Positions 1 to 7,381 of a DNA stretch of 64,000 bases are shown here, piece after piece. The stretch covers positions 289,191 through 353,190 of the forward strand of contig JARFXQ010000001.1 of NCBI GenBank assembly GCA_029194725.1. The letters are read 5' to 3'. Under the pieces are notes generated by a model that made no database searches, had not been told where the DNA came from, and saw nothing but the letters and a program-made list of their open reading frames with translations. Source of the stretch: Nitrospira sp. GTDB lineage: Bacteria > Nitrospirota > Nitrospiria > Nitrospirales > Nitrospiraceae. Within the stretch, counting starts at the first letter, position 1. Every line of letters begins with the position of its first letter. Position numbers and translations under genes: made by a program.

Positions 1-1125
1 CACCGCACGGGAGCGCGGATCATCTCCTTGGGCAGCTGCCTTATGGGACTGGGCTTTCACATAGGCCGTAACATCTCGATACAGTCGGTCCTCTTGGCCG
101 TCGATTTTGAAGTCCACCGTGTGCGGGATGCGTTTTGTGAAAATCTTTCTGGCAATCCATTTGCCGTCCGGTTGCCGCTCGGGGAAATACACCATCGCCT
201 CTTTCGTTCGCCGCAGATAGAACGGTGCATGGCGACGTTCCATCGCTTGCCTGATGGAACGCACATCTGCATAGGCGTCCTGGTCTAAGAGCTGAAGGAA
301 CAAACTAAAGTTTTCCGGGATGCCCTTATGCGGTGTGGCCGTCAACAAGAGAATGTGATCGCTGATATCGCGCAATAGCTCGCCCAAGCGGTAGCGTTGG
401 CTCTTGTGTTCCGAATCGGACGCGGACATGCGATGGGCCTCATCGACAATGACGAGATCCCATCGAACTTGACGGAGACCGGGCAGAATGTTCGTCCGCT
501 TGGCAAGATCAAGTGAGGTTAGGACGGTCTTCTGTTCCATCCACTGATTGACGCCGAACTGGTCTCTGATGTCGGCTCCCTTGAGCACCAGGAACTTCTC
601 GTCGAACTTCTCCTTCAACTCGCGCTGCCACTGGAATGTCAGGTTCGCAGGACACACGATTAGGATGCGTTCGGCGAGTCCGCGCAACTTGAGCTCGCGG
701 ATCAGCAGGCCAGCCATGATAGTTTTGCCGGCACCGGCATCATCGGCAAGCAGAAATCGGACCCTTGCAAGCTTTAGCAGGTGATCGTAGACGGCTTCCA
801 ACTGATGCGGCAGAGGGTCAACACGGGAGATGGAGAGACCGAAATACGGATCGAACTCGTAGGCAATGCCGAGAGCATAGGCTTGCAATCCAAGACGGAG
901 GAGATTGCCGTCGCCGGTGTAGGTGTGTGCAGGGTCTTGGATCCGAAGCGTCTTGATATCGGCAGGCGTGAGGGTGACGCTTCTGAACCGCTCGGTTTGC
1001 GTGCCGACAAGACCGATAATCCAAGTGTCTGTTCCGCCTAAACGAACTGTCTCGACCCGCATTGGTTCGCTGAACAGCGGTCCGATGAGGATCTGGCCTT
1101 CTTTAATAGCTGGACTAGAGGACAC
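1..1125 (-). CDS. SNF2/RapA-like superfamily 2 helicase, N-terminal part (runs off window)
   Basis: The reading frame is open for 375 codons from a GTG at 1125 to the window edge, with a good ribosome site (GGTGGAG, 1140-1134). A lead-in of about 110 residues is followed by the ATPase lobe: LLADDAGAGKTIMAGLL is Walker A, RILIVCPANLTFQW is motif Ia, VDEAHRMSA is the DEAH box, and LLTATPH is motif III. The layout matches bacterial SNF2-like helicases of roughly 1000 residues that travel with methyltransferases in defence islands, including DrmD of DISARM. The class assignment is secure, but no DISARM partner is visible here, so the pathway is open. The helicase C-lobe lies beyond the left edge. 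Decayed cas3-like DNA lies immediately upstream. Confidence 0.85.
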   Translation of the reverse strand, partial: MSSSPAIKEGQILIGPLFSEPMRVETVRLGGTDTWIIGLVGTQTERFRSVTLTPADIKTLRIQDPAHTYTGDGNLLRLGLQAYALGIAYEFDPYFGLSISRVDPLPHQLEAVYDHLLKLARVRFLLADDAGAGKTIMAGLLIRELKLRGLAERILIVCPANLTFQWQRELKEKFDEKFLVLKGADIRDQFGVNQWMEQKTVLTSLDLAKRTNILPGLRQVRWDLVIVDEAHRMSASDSEHKSQRYRLGELLRDISDHILLLTATPHKGIPENFSLFLQLLDQDAYADVRSIRQAMERRHAPFYLRRTKEAMVYFPERQPDGKWIARKIFTKRIPHTVDFKIDGQEDRLYRDVTAYVKAQSHKAAAQGDDPRSRAV

Positions 1126-1127
1126 TC

Positions 1128-1572
1128 TTATTTCTCCACCTCAGGGACCAGCGTGGCAAAGGTACACTGCCCCACCGATGAAGTCCACATCACGTATTCC
1201 GCAAGATCTCCCACCGCTTCCAAATGCTCTTCAAGTTGGTGAATCACGAACGACCCGTCGTCGCTCCGTCGCACATGGGCAAGAAAGCGACTCGCTTGCT
1301 TCACTCGCGGTCTTCTCTTAGCGCACGTTCTCATTCGGCTTACCCAACGTCGCGGCTCTCGCTACCAATTTCCATACGGCTTCTTCTTCGCCAGAGTCAC
1401 CCAACATGGCCATCGAGGTTTTTCCCATCCCCGTCGGCACATGCACCAAGAGCCCCTCACCACTCCCGTTCCCCTCACCCTTCCCTTTCCCAGGGAGAGA
1501 AGGTTGAAATAACCTCGGCTCGTAGGCGAAGCGAGCCTGGAACGGATTGGAGCAGGATCACGTTGCTGCCAT
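1128..1572 (-). pseudogene. decayed Cas3-like gene: Q-motif, Walker A and HD-start remnants
   Basis: Three pieces of a Cas3-type CRISPR helicase-nuclease are readable on the minus strand, in shifted frames. Near 1566-1520 Ala-Thr-stop is followed by NPFQARFAYEP, which lines up with ATG..PYPFQ.RFA at 2364-2558. At about 1455-1400 comes LLVHVPTGMGKTSMAML, a Walker A. In another frame at 1310-1190 is FLAHVRRSDDGSFVIHQLEE followed by HLEAVGDLAE, the typical first residues of a Cas3'' HD domain. A low-complexity Gly/Lys stretch interrupts the first two pieces. The order helicase then HD recalls Cas3 of type I-G (former I-U) systems, but the middle of the helicase is missing. The family call rests on motif memory. 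Confidence 0.55.
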
Positions 1573-1594
1573 GAATCAAGCCTTCAACTGCCGC

Positions 1595-1849
1595 TCACCC
1601 GTCTTGATCGGCGCCGCTCTTCCCAGGCCCTTCCGACGGCTCTGTGACACTGGAACTGCGCATGGATTCCCCGTACTCACTGGCAGGCGCCGTGCCCAAC
1701 AGCCGAGCGATATCCTGCATTTCCTCGATGGCCAGTATGATATGTTCCAACGGCAATTGCGCCCAGCGGCGCAGTTGCTCACGGCGCGCGCCTTGGAAGC
1801 TGGTCAGGCGCCAGTCGAACTCTGTTGGTTGTGCGTCATGTTGTTGCAT
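1595..1849 (-). CDS. small protein translationally coupled to a nucleotidyltransferase
   Basis: This 84-residue protein begins MQQHDAQPTEFDWRLTSF and overlaps the end of the nucleotidyltransferase gene by 14 bases, so the two are probably translated together. It is rich in charged and aromatic residues and has one predicted long helix (residues 20-50, EQLRRWAQLPLEHIILAIEE). No domain is recognised. Small proteins of this kind often follow MNT/AbiEii-type nucleotidyltransferases, in two-gene modules thought to act as toxin and antitoxin or in abortive infection. That role is inferred from position only. The C-terminal third is compositionally poor and may be a run-on. Confidence 0.5.
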   Translation of the reverse strand: MQQHDAQPTEFDWRLTSFQGARREQLRRWAQLPLEHIILAIEEMQDIARLLGTAPASEYGESMRSSSVTEPSEGPGKSGADQDG

Positions 1850-2345
1850 CGTCTTCCAGCCTCATGCGCAGGTGTTCGATATCGATCCTGTCTTGTTCTC
1901 TGCCCGCCGCTTCTTTCATCTTGATCAGCGTGGGGATACTGACAAACCGAACTTCGATGGTCCCATACAGGGGTTTGATCAGTGCCTTGCGATATTCCTC
2001 ATCAAACGGGAAGGGCTCTTGCACGAAAATATCGATGGATGTCTCACGGTGGCTGTCGCTCCAAAGTTGAAGTACCTGCATGTTCTTGTCGCGTATCCAG
2101 CTTTCGCGCGTGGCCCAATCGGCGAATTGCTCGGCGGTGACCGGCGCCAGGGGTTTATAGCCTAGGGCCTTCAGGGCAGCAAAGGTTCGAGCGATATTGT
2201 CCGGTACGAGCTGGATAACGAAGTCGGCGTCCTTGGTGAAGCGCAGATACCCATGAGCGTTCACCGCAAGCCCGCCGGCGATCAGATAACGTACGCCGGC
2301 CTCGTTGAGCGCACGGACAATGGCTTCAAAGCTGTCCAATTTCAC
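1836..2345 (-). CDS. MNT-type nucleotidyltransferase (AbiEii/antitoxin-like)
   Basis: The protein carries the minimal nucleotidyltransferase core near its N-terminus: YLIAGGLAVNAHGYLRFTKD followed by ADF, i.e. a GG motif, a helix with HG, and a DxD pair that would bind metal and NTP. A second acidic strand, TSIDIFVQ, sits near residue 110. At about 170 residues it matches stand-alone nucleotidyltransferases annotated as AbiEii/AbiGii-like or DUF6036. I place the start at GTG 2345, preceded by GGAAAG; an in-frame TTG at 2363 is an alternative. It sits between two decayed Cas3-like fragments and overlaps a small downstream gene, so it looks like a later arrival in a worn defence island. Confidence 0.8.
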   Translation of the reverse strand: MKLDSFEAIVRALNEAGVRYLIAGGLAVNAHGYLRFTKDADFVIQLVPDNIARTFAALKALGYKPLAPVTAEQFADWATRESWIRDKNMQVLQLWSDSHRETSIDIFVQEPFPFDEEYRKALIKPLYGTIEVRFVSIPTLIKMKEAAGREQDRIDIEHLRMRLEDDATT

Positions 2346-2363
2346 GATCGGGCTTCTTTCCAA

Positions 2364-2558
2364 TCAGCCCAACAGTCCGATTATGCGCTCAGCCGGTGAG
2401 GTCGCCCATCCCTGTCGGCACATCGTGAGATCGGGGACAGGCACCCCTCGGCGTTGCTCGGGGAGCCAGTCCCCATCGGCAAATCGAATCTGAAATGGGT
2501 ATGGTTCATTGCCGGTCGCTTGCGTGAACCAGCGTGCAAATGCGTCTTCATTGCTCAT
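2364..2558 (-). pseudogene. Cas3-like helicase, N-terminal fragment
   Basis: The frame starts MSNEDAFARWFTQATGNEPY and continues PFQIRFADGDWLP, the characteristic opening of a Cas3 helicase with its Q-motif. After about residue 30 the frame breaks down; a neighbouring frame of the same DNA (about 2430-2400) reads VPTGMGDLT, a Walker A whose lysine has become aspartate. The fragment then ends at a stop that directly abuts the nucleotidyltransferase gene. It is a second, independent copy of the motif pair seen at 1570-1400, so the locus once held two related genes or a duplication. The fragment is non-functional by inspection. Confidence 0.6.
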
Positions 2559-2737
2559 CGCAGCTTCCTCTTCCTTGATCCGGTCATCGCTCTGCTCCCG
2601 CCTTCCCCTTCATCAGACTAAATGACCCGGCGGGGTTCTCGGTTCAATCGGAGCAAACAGTTCATCTCCGCTGCCCCTTCGGTTTGCCGGTTGTGGGGGA
2701 CTTCATCTCGAATCCGATCCAAGGTGCTGTGTGCTGC

Positions 2738-3058
2738 TTAGCCGGCTTTCGCAGTCACGCGCAATTTGACATGCGCCTTCTTCTGCAGCGCGTTCACGAT
2801 GCTGAAGAAATTCTCCGTACTCGGATTGCCACGCGGGGCCAGCATGCGGTGCAGGCTTTTGCTCGGTTTCTTGAGCATCGTCGCGAGTGCCTCGAATCCG
2901 ACCGTGGCGTTGACGAGATCGCGCAGAATCGCCTTGCCTGCCGCCGTCTCGCCGGCCAGATAGGCATTGATCGCCTCGGTAAACAGCGCTTCGCGGAACC
3001 TTGGGTCCTGTTGAGCTCGCGCGGCCACAGTTTCTTTAAATTCTCGTGTGAGTGCCAT
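2738..3058 (-). CDS. XRE-type antitoxin (HigA-like, HTH)
   Basis: About 106 residues starting MALTREFKETVAARAQ. Residues 45-90 form a helix-turn-helix typical of probable addiction-module antidote proteins (GFEALATMLKKPSKSLHRML then GNPSTENFFSIVNAL). It would bind DNA and neutralise a RelE/HigB-type toxin. ATG 3058 is preferred to an upstream codon because it gives the family's usual N-terminus. The toxin gene directly upstream (3036-3227) is broken, so this antitoxin appears to be an orphan survivor. It lies between Cas3-like remnants. Confidence 0.8.
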   Translation of the reverse strand: MALTREFKETVAARAQQDPRFREALFTEAINAYLAGETAAGKAILRDLVNATVGFEALATMLKKPSKSLHRMLAPRGNPSTENFFSIVNALQKKAHVKLRVTAKAG

Positions 3059-3227
3059 GGTGCATCCGTTCAATGCGAGGAATCGTTTCGTCGCCGATCG
3101 TCAGCCAATCGTTCTCGCGCGGCGCGGTCACCTTGGCTGCCGCCGATGCATTGAGCCTTTCAACCCATCCGGCAAAGGGCGAACGACCCAGCGAATCGAG
3201 GTATTCAAGGATTCGGATTTCAGACAT
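3036..3227 (-). pseudogene. RelE/HigB-like toxin, N-terminal remnant
   Basis: The first 35 residues, MSEIRILEYLDSLGRSPFAG followed by WVERLNASAAAKVT, are the usual start of phage-derived RelE/HigB addiction-module killer proteins of about 100 residues. After this point the similarity ends and the frame runs into the antitoxin start at 3058. The catalytic C-terminal half (the strand that carries the basic residues contacting mRNA) is absent. A deletion must have joined the toxin N-terminus directly to the antitoxin gene. The product should be inactive as a ribonuclease. Confidence 0.7.
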
Positions 3228-3309
3228 CGTACAAGGTAACCGTTATGTTACTGTACTCATTTGCGAACCGGCAATCTCTTTTTGCCCTGTGGAATCCGCG
3301 GCTTTCTGA

Positions 3310-3549
3310 CTCGGCAGCATGACGACCGACGCAGCTTCGGGTCGCCTCGGCAACATCCCCCACCGTGCGCAAATGCACCTCCAGATCGTGAATCGCAAAC
3401 GACCCGCCTTCGTTCCGTCGCACATGGGCCAAACGCGCCTTCAGCGATGTTGCCGGATCAAAAGCGCTCACACTCCCCTCGCGGCGATCTTCTTCCGTAC
3501 ACGGTTCATCTTCAAGCTTTCTCGACAAATGCTCCATCCAACGGTCCAA
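3310..3549 (-). pseudogene. Cas3-like HD-domain fragment (second copy)
   Basis: In this frame the protein reads ARLAHVRRNEGGSFAIHDLE followed by VHLRTVGDVAE, nearly the same as the HD-start remnant at 1310-1190. The similarity extends to the DNA level across about 100 bases. The histidine of the first HD element is present, but the downstream HD pair and the rest of the nuclease are gone and the frame continues into unrelated sequence to 3220. About 35 residues upstream of the motif (rich in Asp, Glu and Arg) could be the linker from a helicase part. With the pieces at 1.1-1.6 kb and 2.4-2.6 kb it marks a duplicated and eroded Cas3-like locus. Confidence 0.5.
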
Positions 3550-3599
3550 CCGGTGCGTTAAGCCTGCCTTCGTGTTGACGATATTTCCAAGCTGCGCGC

Positions 3600-3825
3600 G
3601 CGTTTCTCCTGGAGATCAAACCGACGCTCCGCATCATGTCTTATGGCGACGGTGTTCGAGATGAGGCGCAGCACATCTTTCTGACCTACGGGCGCGACCA
3701 TCGCCTCTCCTTTTGCGACGCCGTCACGTTTGTCGTGGTCACCACGATGCTCGATCATGTGCCGTGCCTTTCCTTCGATAAAGACTTAAGAGGCCTCGGC
3801 CTAACGGTCCTCGTAAACGCTCATC
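3600..3825 (+). pseudogene. PIN-domain (VapC-like) toxin, C-terminal remnant
   Basis: The plus strand reads DHRLSFCDAVTFVVVTTMLD then CLSFDKDLRGLGLTVL. This is the second half of a VapC-type PIN domain: an acidic residue in LSFCDA and the FDKD strand that normally carries the last metal-binding aspartate. The N-terminal half with the first catalytic Asp and Glu is not found in frame, and no antitoxin is recognisable upstream. The frame then runs past the domain end into the convergent repeat-protein gene. It is the third broken toxin-type gene within 2 kb. Confidence 0.6.
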
Positions 3826-4186
3826 GATTTCGCTGGCTCCCGTTCCCCTCCAGCGGCGCGAACGGCACGTCGGGGTTGAACTTGTTCACCGGGTTCAATG
3901 GGTTGTCCGGATTGTAGCGGTTCACCGGGTTGAACGGATTGTTGGGGTTGTACTTGTTGACCGGATTCACAGGGTTACCTGGATCGTACTGGTTCACCGG
4001 ATTGAACGGATTGTCCGGACTGTAGGCTTGGGCGGGATTCAGGGGATTGTCGGGCTGATACCGATTGATGAGGTTGAAGATGTTATAGTCCCGCTCGTAG
4101 CGTGGATCGAAGCCCGGTTCGCCGTGGCCGACAGCCGCCCACAAGAGCATCGTCATCGCCGCTGTGAACCCTGCCGCATATCGCAT
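3821..4186 (-). CDS. secreted Asn/Pro-rich dodecapeptide-repeat protein
   Basis: ATG 4186 is chosen because it is preceded by AGGGAGGT and gives a clean signal peptide (MRYAAGFTAAMTMLLWAAVG, cleavage near HGEP). The mature part of about 98 residues is dominated by six consecutive 12-residue units of the form Y-x-P-D-N-P-L-N-P-V-N-K (residues 43-114). No enzyme motif, cysteine or membrane anchor is seen. The regular spacing of Asn-Pro pairs suggests an extended or turn-rich exported protein, perhaps surface-associated or mineral-binding, but no function is known to me. It is a stand-alone gene between a broken PIN toxin and a WYL regulator. Confidence 0.75.
   Translation of the reverse strand: MRYAAGFTAAMTMLLWAAVGHGEPGFDPRYERDYNIFNLINRYQPDNPLNPAQAYSPDNPFNPVNQYDPGNPVNPVNKYNPNNPFNPVNRYNPDNPLNPVNKFNPDVPFAPLEGNGSQRNR
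3845..4060 (-). repeat. six tandem 36-bp units encoding NPxNPV dodecapeptides
   Basis: Six in-frame 36-base units encode YQPDNPLNPAQA, YSPDNPFNPVNQ, YDPGNPVNPVNK, YNPNNPFNPVNR, YNPDNPLNPVNK and FNPDVPFAPLEG. The inner four are the most alike and the outer two are degenerate, the usual picture of expansion by unequal exchange. Copy number could vary between strains. Confidence 0.85.
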
Positions 4187-4351
4187 GGCTACCTCCCTGT
4201 ACGGACGAATCGTTTGCCGCCATAGTCTCACAGGGCTGTGACATCCGAGGTCCTTTCCTTATGCGGCTCAGCCGATTGCCGGACTCCGCGACTTGCTTGA
4301 AGGCTGGCTCGAAGAACGTTCGTCTTGGCTACGACAGCGTGACACCTGAGG

Positions 4352-5338
4352 TCAACGGCTCATCGAAATCCTGTGCGCTTCTTCAAGCACTGCCGCCCGC
4401 AAATGGTCGGGCTTCTCAACTCTGACGCCTCTGCCGAAGCTCAATATCCAGCCGACGAGTTCGCGGCTGTCGGCGATGGTCAGGGTCATGCGCATCCTTC
4501 CACGCGGCAATCGTGTGAGCTGTTGACTGGGATGCCACACACGATCTTTCACCCAGGCCGTCGTCGCTTTGTCGAACTCCAACTCGACATGGATGCGAGG
4601 GCCGCGCATGACGGTCAGTGAGTCCTCAACGAACGCCTCGAAATCAAAGTGCAGCGGAATCTGATAGGGCAATTCCGTCGGCGTCACAGATTTGATCCGC
4701 TCGACCGCGAACATGCGCGGTTCTTTTCGCAGGTGGCAATAGCCGATGAGATACAGACCGCCGGAGGCGTACCAGAGGCGATAGGGATCGACTTCTCGGC
4801 GGGTGACGCGCCCGCGAGAGGCCGAATCGTACCGTATTTGAATACGGCGCTTCTCGGCGATCGCCTGCGTGGCCCGCTCGACGATCTCACGGTGGTGCTT
4901 GTAGCGTTTGTGCGGGCCGAGTCCGATTGAAAACGTGCCTTCCAGTTGTTGGACCAGCGCGAGTCCTTCCGGCGGCAGCGCCGCCGAGGCTTTGCCCAGG
5001 GCCGATACCAGCGAGGCATGCAGCGCGGTGCCTTCGAGCGGGGCGATGAGACGGCGGCTGAGGGCCAGAGCCATCAGTTCGGTCGGTGAAAACCGAAGGG
5101 CGGGCGCATGGCGTGCTCCCTCCAGAAGCTTCCAGCGAGTACGGCCGTCCACACGTTCAGTCAGGAGTGGATACCCGGCCGATTCGATGGCGTCCAGATC
5201 TCGGCGTACTGTTCGCGGGTGGCGAGTTGCCGAAGGACCGAACCCGTCGGCAAGTTGTTCCAACGTCAGTCCATGCCTGGAGGATTCAAGTTTCTTGAGG
5301 ACGATGAGCTGCCGAACAGCCTGGTCATTACGCGGCAT
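4352..5338 (-). CDS. WYL-domain transcriptional regulator (YafY-like)
   Basis: About 328 residues. The N-terminus holds a winged helix (GLTLEQLADGFGPS, then RTVRRDLDAIESAGYPL) for DNA binding. The middle and C-terminus hold a WYL domain with the signature LWYASGGLYLIGYC near residue 200, followed by a WCX-type C-terminal extension (REVGWILSFG-like, here RELVGWILSFGRGV). WYL proteins sense nucleotides or nucleic acid fragments and very often regulate phage-defence loci, including CRISPR-Cas, BREX and DISARM. The position beside Cas3-like remnants and a helicase fits that. ATG 5338 (MPRNDQAVRQL) gives the usual family start; GTG 5371 is possible. The gene is monocistronic. Confidence 0.9.
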   Translation of the reverse strand: MPRNDQAVRQLIVLKKLESSRHGLTLEQLADGFGPSATRHPRTVRRDLDAIESAGYPLLTERVDGRTRWKLLEGARHAPALRFSPTELMALALSRRLIAPLEGTALHASLVSALGKASAALPPEGLALVQQLEGTFSIGLGPHKRYKHHREIVERATQAIAEKRRIQIRYDSASRGRVTRREVDPYRLWYASGGLYLIGYCHLRKEPRMFAVERIKSVTPTELPYQIPLHFDFEAFVEDSLTVMRGPRIHVELEFDKATTAWVKDRVWHPSQQLTRLPRGRMRMTLTIADSRELVGWILSFGRGVRVEKPDHLRAAVLEEAHRISMSR

Positions 5339-5499
5339 CGGTGACTCTGCCAACCCAGAAAGACGCAGCACTCGGAGGAGATTGCCCCTTCCTTGGTATC
5401 ACGAGAAGGCAGTAGGCATGAAGGTGTTTGTGGATTTGCGAGCGCAGGGTCGGAACCGGATTGTGGAGAATCTGTACGGAGGTGAAAGGACAGGGATCC

Positions 5500-5712
5500 T
5501 TACGACTTCTTAATCCGATTCAGAATCAACGCGACACAGCCCCCGAGCAATCCTCCGCCCATGATAGTCGTCAACACCTCGACGAGTTTCAGCTCCCAGA
5601 CGGACCCTTGGGCCTGCATGACTTCTCTGATGCCGCCTTGCACCATGATGACGGCCAAGGCCATCGTCGCTCCCACGACAAACCACCAGAGAAACACTTT
5701 TACCGATGCCAC
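5500..5712 (-). CDS. small membrane protein behind comM
   Basis: The gene starts at GTG 5712, seven bases beyond the comM stop, so it is probably co-transcribed and translationally coupled. The product of 70 residues has two hydrophobic helices (about residues 5-23, VFLWWFVVGATMALAVIMVQ, and 47-63, TIMGGGLLGGCVALIL) joined by a short polar loop and ends in a basic tail (NRIKKS), which suggests an inner-membrane hairpin. No family is recognised. Confidence 0.6.
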   Translation of the reverse strand: MASVKVFLWWFVVGATMALAVIMVQGGIREVMQAQGSVWELKLVEVLTTIMGGGLLGGCVALILNRIKKS

Positions 5713-5719
5713 TGAAACC

Positions 5720-7249
5720 TCATACGTCAGGATGGCGGTCGAATGAACGGTATTGGATGGCCTCCGCGATGTGGATGGCCTCAATTTTGTCAGCGTCAGC
5801 TAAGTCGGCAATGGTGCGAGCGACGCGCAGGATGCGACCATGCGCCCGCGCCGACAGTCGGAGCCTCGCCATCGCTTGTTCGAGCAAGTCTTGAGCTGGT
5901 TGACCCAGGCCACAATACCGCTTTACCATCCGCGGCTTCAACTGGGCATTCGTGTAGATGCCGTCGCTTCGGTACCGCACTCGTTGGCGCTCACGCGCCG
6001 CCTTGACACGCGATCTGATCGAGGAGGATCCTTCGGGAGCGGGCAGTTCGGTGCGAAGCTCGCGAACCGGAACAGGCGGCACATCCAGGTGAATATCCAG
6101 CCGATCGAGCAGCGGCCCGGAGAGTTTCGCGCGATACCGGCGAATCTGGGTACCGGTACAAATACAGGGTCGTACGCGATCCCCATAATATCCGCAAGGA
6201 CAAGGATTCATCGCGGCAATCAACATGAACCGGGCAGGATATTTCAGGGTTCCACTCGCTCTGGTCAGGATCACATGTCCGTCCTCCAACGGTTGCCGCA
6301 ATCCCTCAAGCACGCCCCGTTTGAACTCAGGCGACTCATCCAGAAACAGCACGCCGTTATGCGCAAGCGAGACCTCCCCCGGCTTTGGAACCGTGCCTCC
6401 TCCCACCAGACCTGCATCCGAGATACTGTGATGAGGAGCTCGGAACGGGCGGACCGCCAGTAACGGCCGATCTGGAGTCAGTTGTCCGGCCACGCTATGC
6501 ACGCGCGTCGTTTCAATGGCCTCTTGCAATTCCAGCAACGGAAGGATCGAGGGAAGCCGCCGTGCCAACATCGTCTTACCGGAACCAGGAGGACCGACCA
6601 TCAGCACGTTGTGTCCACCGGCAGCGGCGACTTCGAGCGCCCGCTTCGCATGGTCCTGTCCTCGAACGTCCGAATAGTCTTCGTCCTCCGTCGTCCTGGC
6701 TGATTCCAGCAAGTCTTGATTTGAGCAAGTTGGAACAATGAGTTGACTTCCCTTGAGAAACTCTACGGCTTCCGGAAGACTGCGGATCTGGTAGGCGCTC
6801 ACCCCTTCCACCAGCGCTGCTTCGGGGCCGTTGTCGGCGGGCAGTAGCAACTCGTATCCGGACCGGCAAGCGAGCGCAAACGATAAGGCTCCGGTGATCG
6901 ATTTCACCCGGCCATCCAAAGACAGTTCTCCGATCAAAACACGCTTTTCCAGCATGGCCTGAGGGATGATATCTTCAGCGACGAGAATCCCGACGGCGAT
7001 GGCGAGATCCAGCCCCGAACCTTCCTTTTTCACCCCGGCCGGAGCCAGATTGACGGTAATTCGTTTGGCGGGAAAGTGAAACCCGGTGTTTTTCAGCGCG
7101 GAGCGCACACGGTCGCGACTTTCCTTGACCGTCGCGTCGGGCAACCCCACCACCGAGAACTGCGGGAGGCCGCCGGCGATATCGACTTCGACATCGACGA
7201 GATGGGCGTCGAGCCCGACGAGGGCCGCGCTCGTAACCTTGGCAAGCAT
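5720..7249 (-). CDS. comM: YifB/ComM family Mg-chelatase-like AAA+ ATPase
   Basis: The protein is 509 residues from MLAKVTSAALVGLDAHLV, the standard family length and start; codons upstream of 7249 are discounted for that reason. Residues 1-160 form the Lon-type S5-fold domain. Walker A is MVGPPGSGKTMLA near residue 220, and Walker B is VLFLDESPEF. A cysteine cluster (NPCPCGYYG) and the C-terminal Mg-chelatase helical domain follow. In naturally transformable bacteria ComM is a hexameric helicase that drives branch migration during DNA integration. It is conserved also in species not known to be competent. The gene stands alone apart from the small membrane protein gene downstream. Confidence 0.93.
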   Translation of the reverse strand: MLAKVTSAALVGLDAHLVDVEVDIAGGLPQFSVVGLPDATVKESRDRVRSALKNTGFHFPAKRITVNLAPAGVKKEGSGLDLAIAVGILVAEDIIPQAMLEKRVLIGELSLDGRVKSITGALSFALACRSGYELLLPADNGPEAALVEGVSAYQIRSLPEAVEFLKGSQLIVPTCSNQDLLESARTTEDEDYSDVRGQDHAKRALEVAAAGGHNVLMVGPPGSGKTMLARRLPSILPLLELQEAIETTRVHSVAGQLTPDRPLLAVRPFRAPHHSISDAGLVGGGTVPKPGEVSLAHNGVLFLDESPEFKRGVLEGLRQPLEDGHVILTRASGTLKYPARFMLIAAMNPCPCGYYGDRVRPCICTGTQIRRYRAKLSGPLLDRLDIHLDVPPVPVRELRTELPAPEGSSSIRSRVKAARERQRVRYRSDGIYTNAQLKPRMVKRYCGLGQPAQDLLEQAMARLRLSARAHGRILRVARTIADLADADKIEAIHIAEAIQYRSFDRHPDV

Positions 7250-7381
7250 GACAATTCGCCTTTCTGTCTGGTCCGCGGCCAAACCGGGCGATTATAGGAA
7301 GTCTCTAAGGGGGTTTCAATAGAGCGATCGGCTCCCGGAATTTCTCTAGCACCGCTCCCATCGACTCTGTATAATCCGCCC

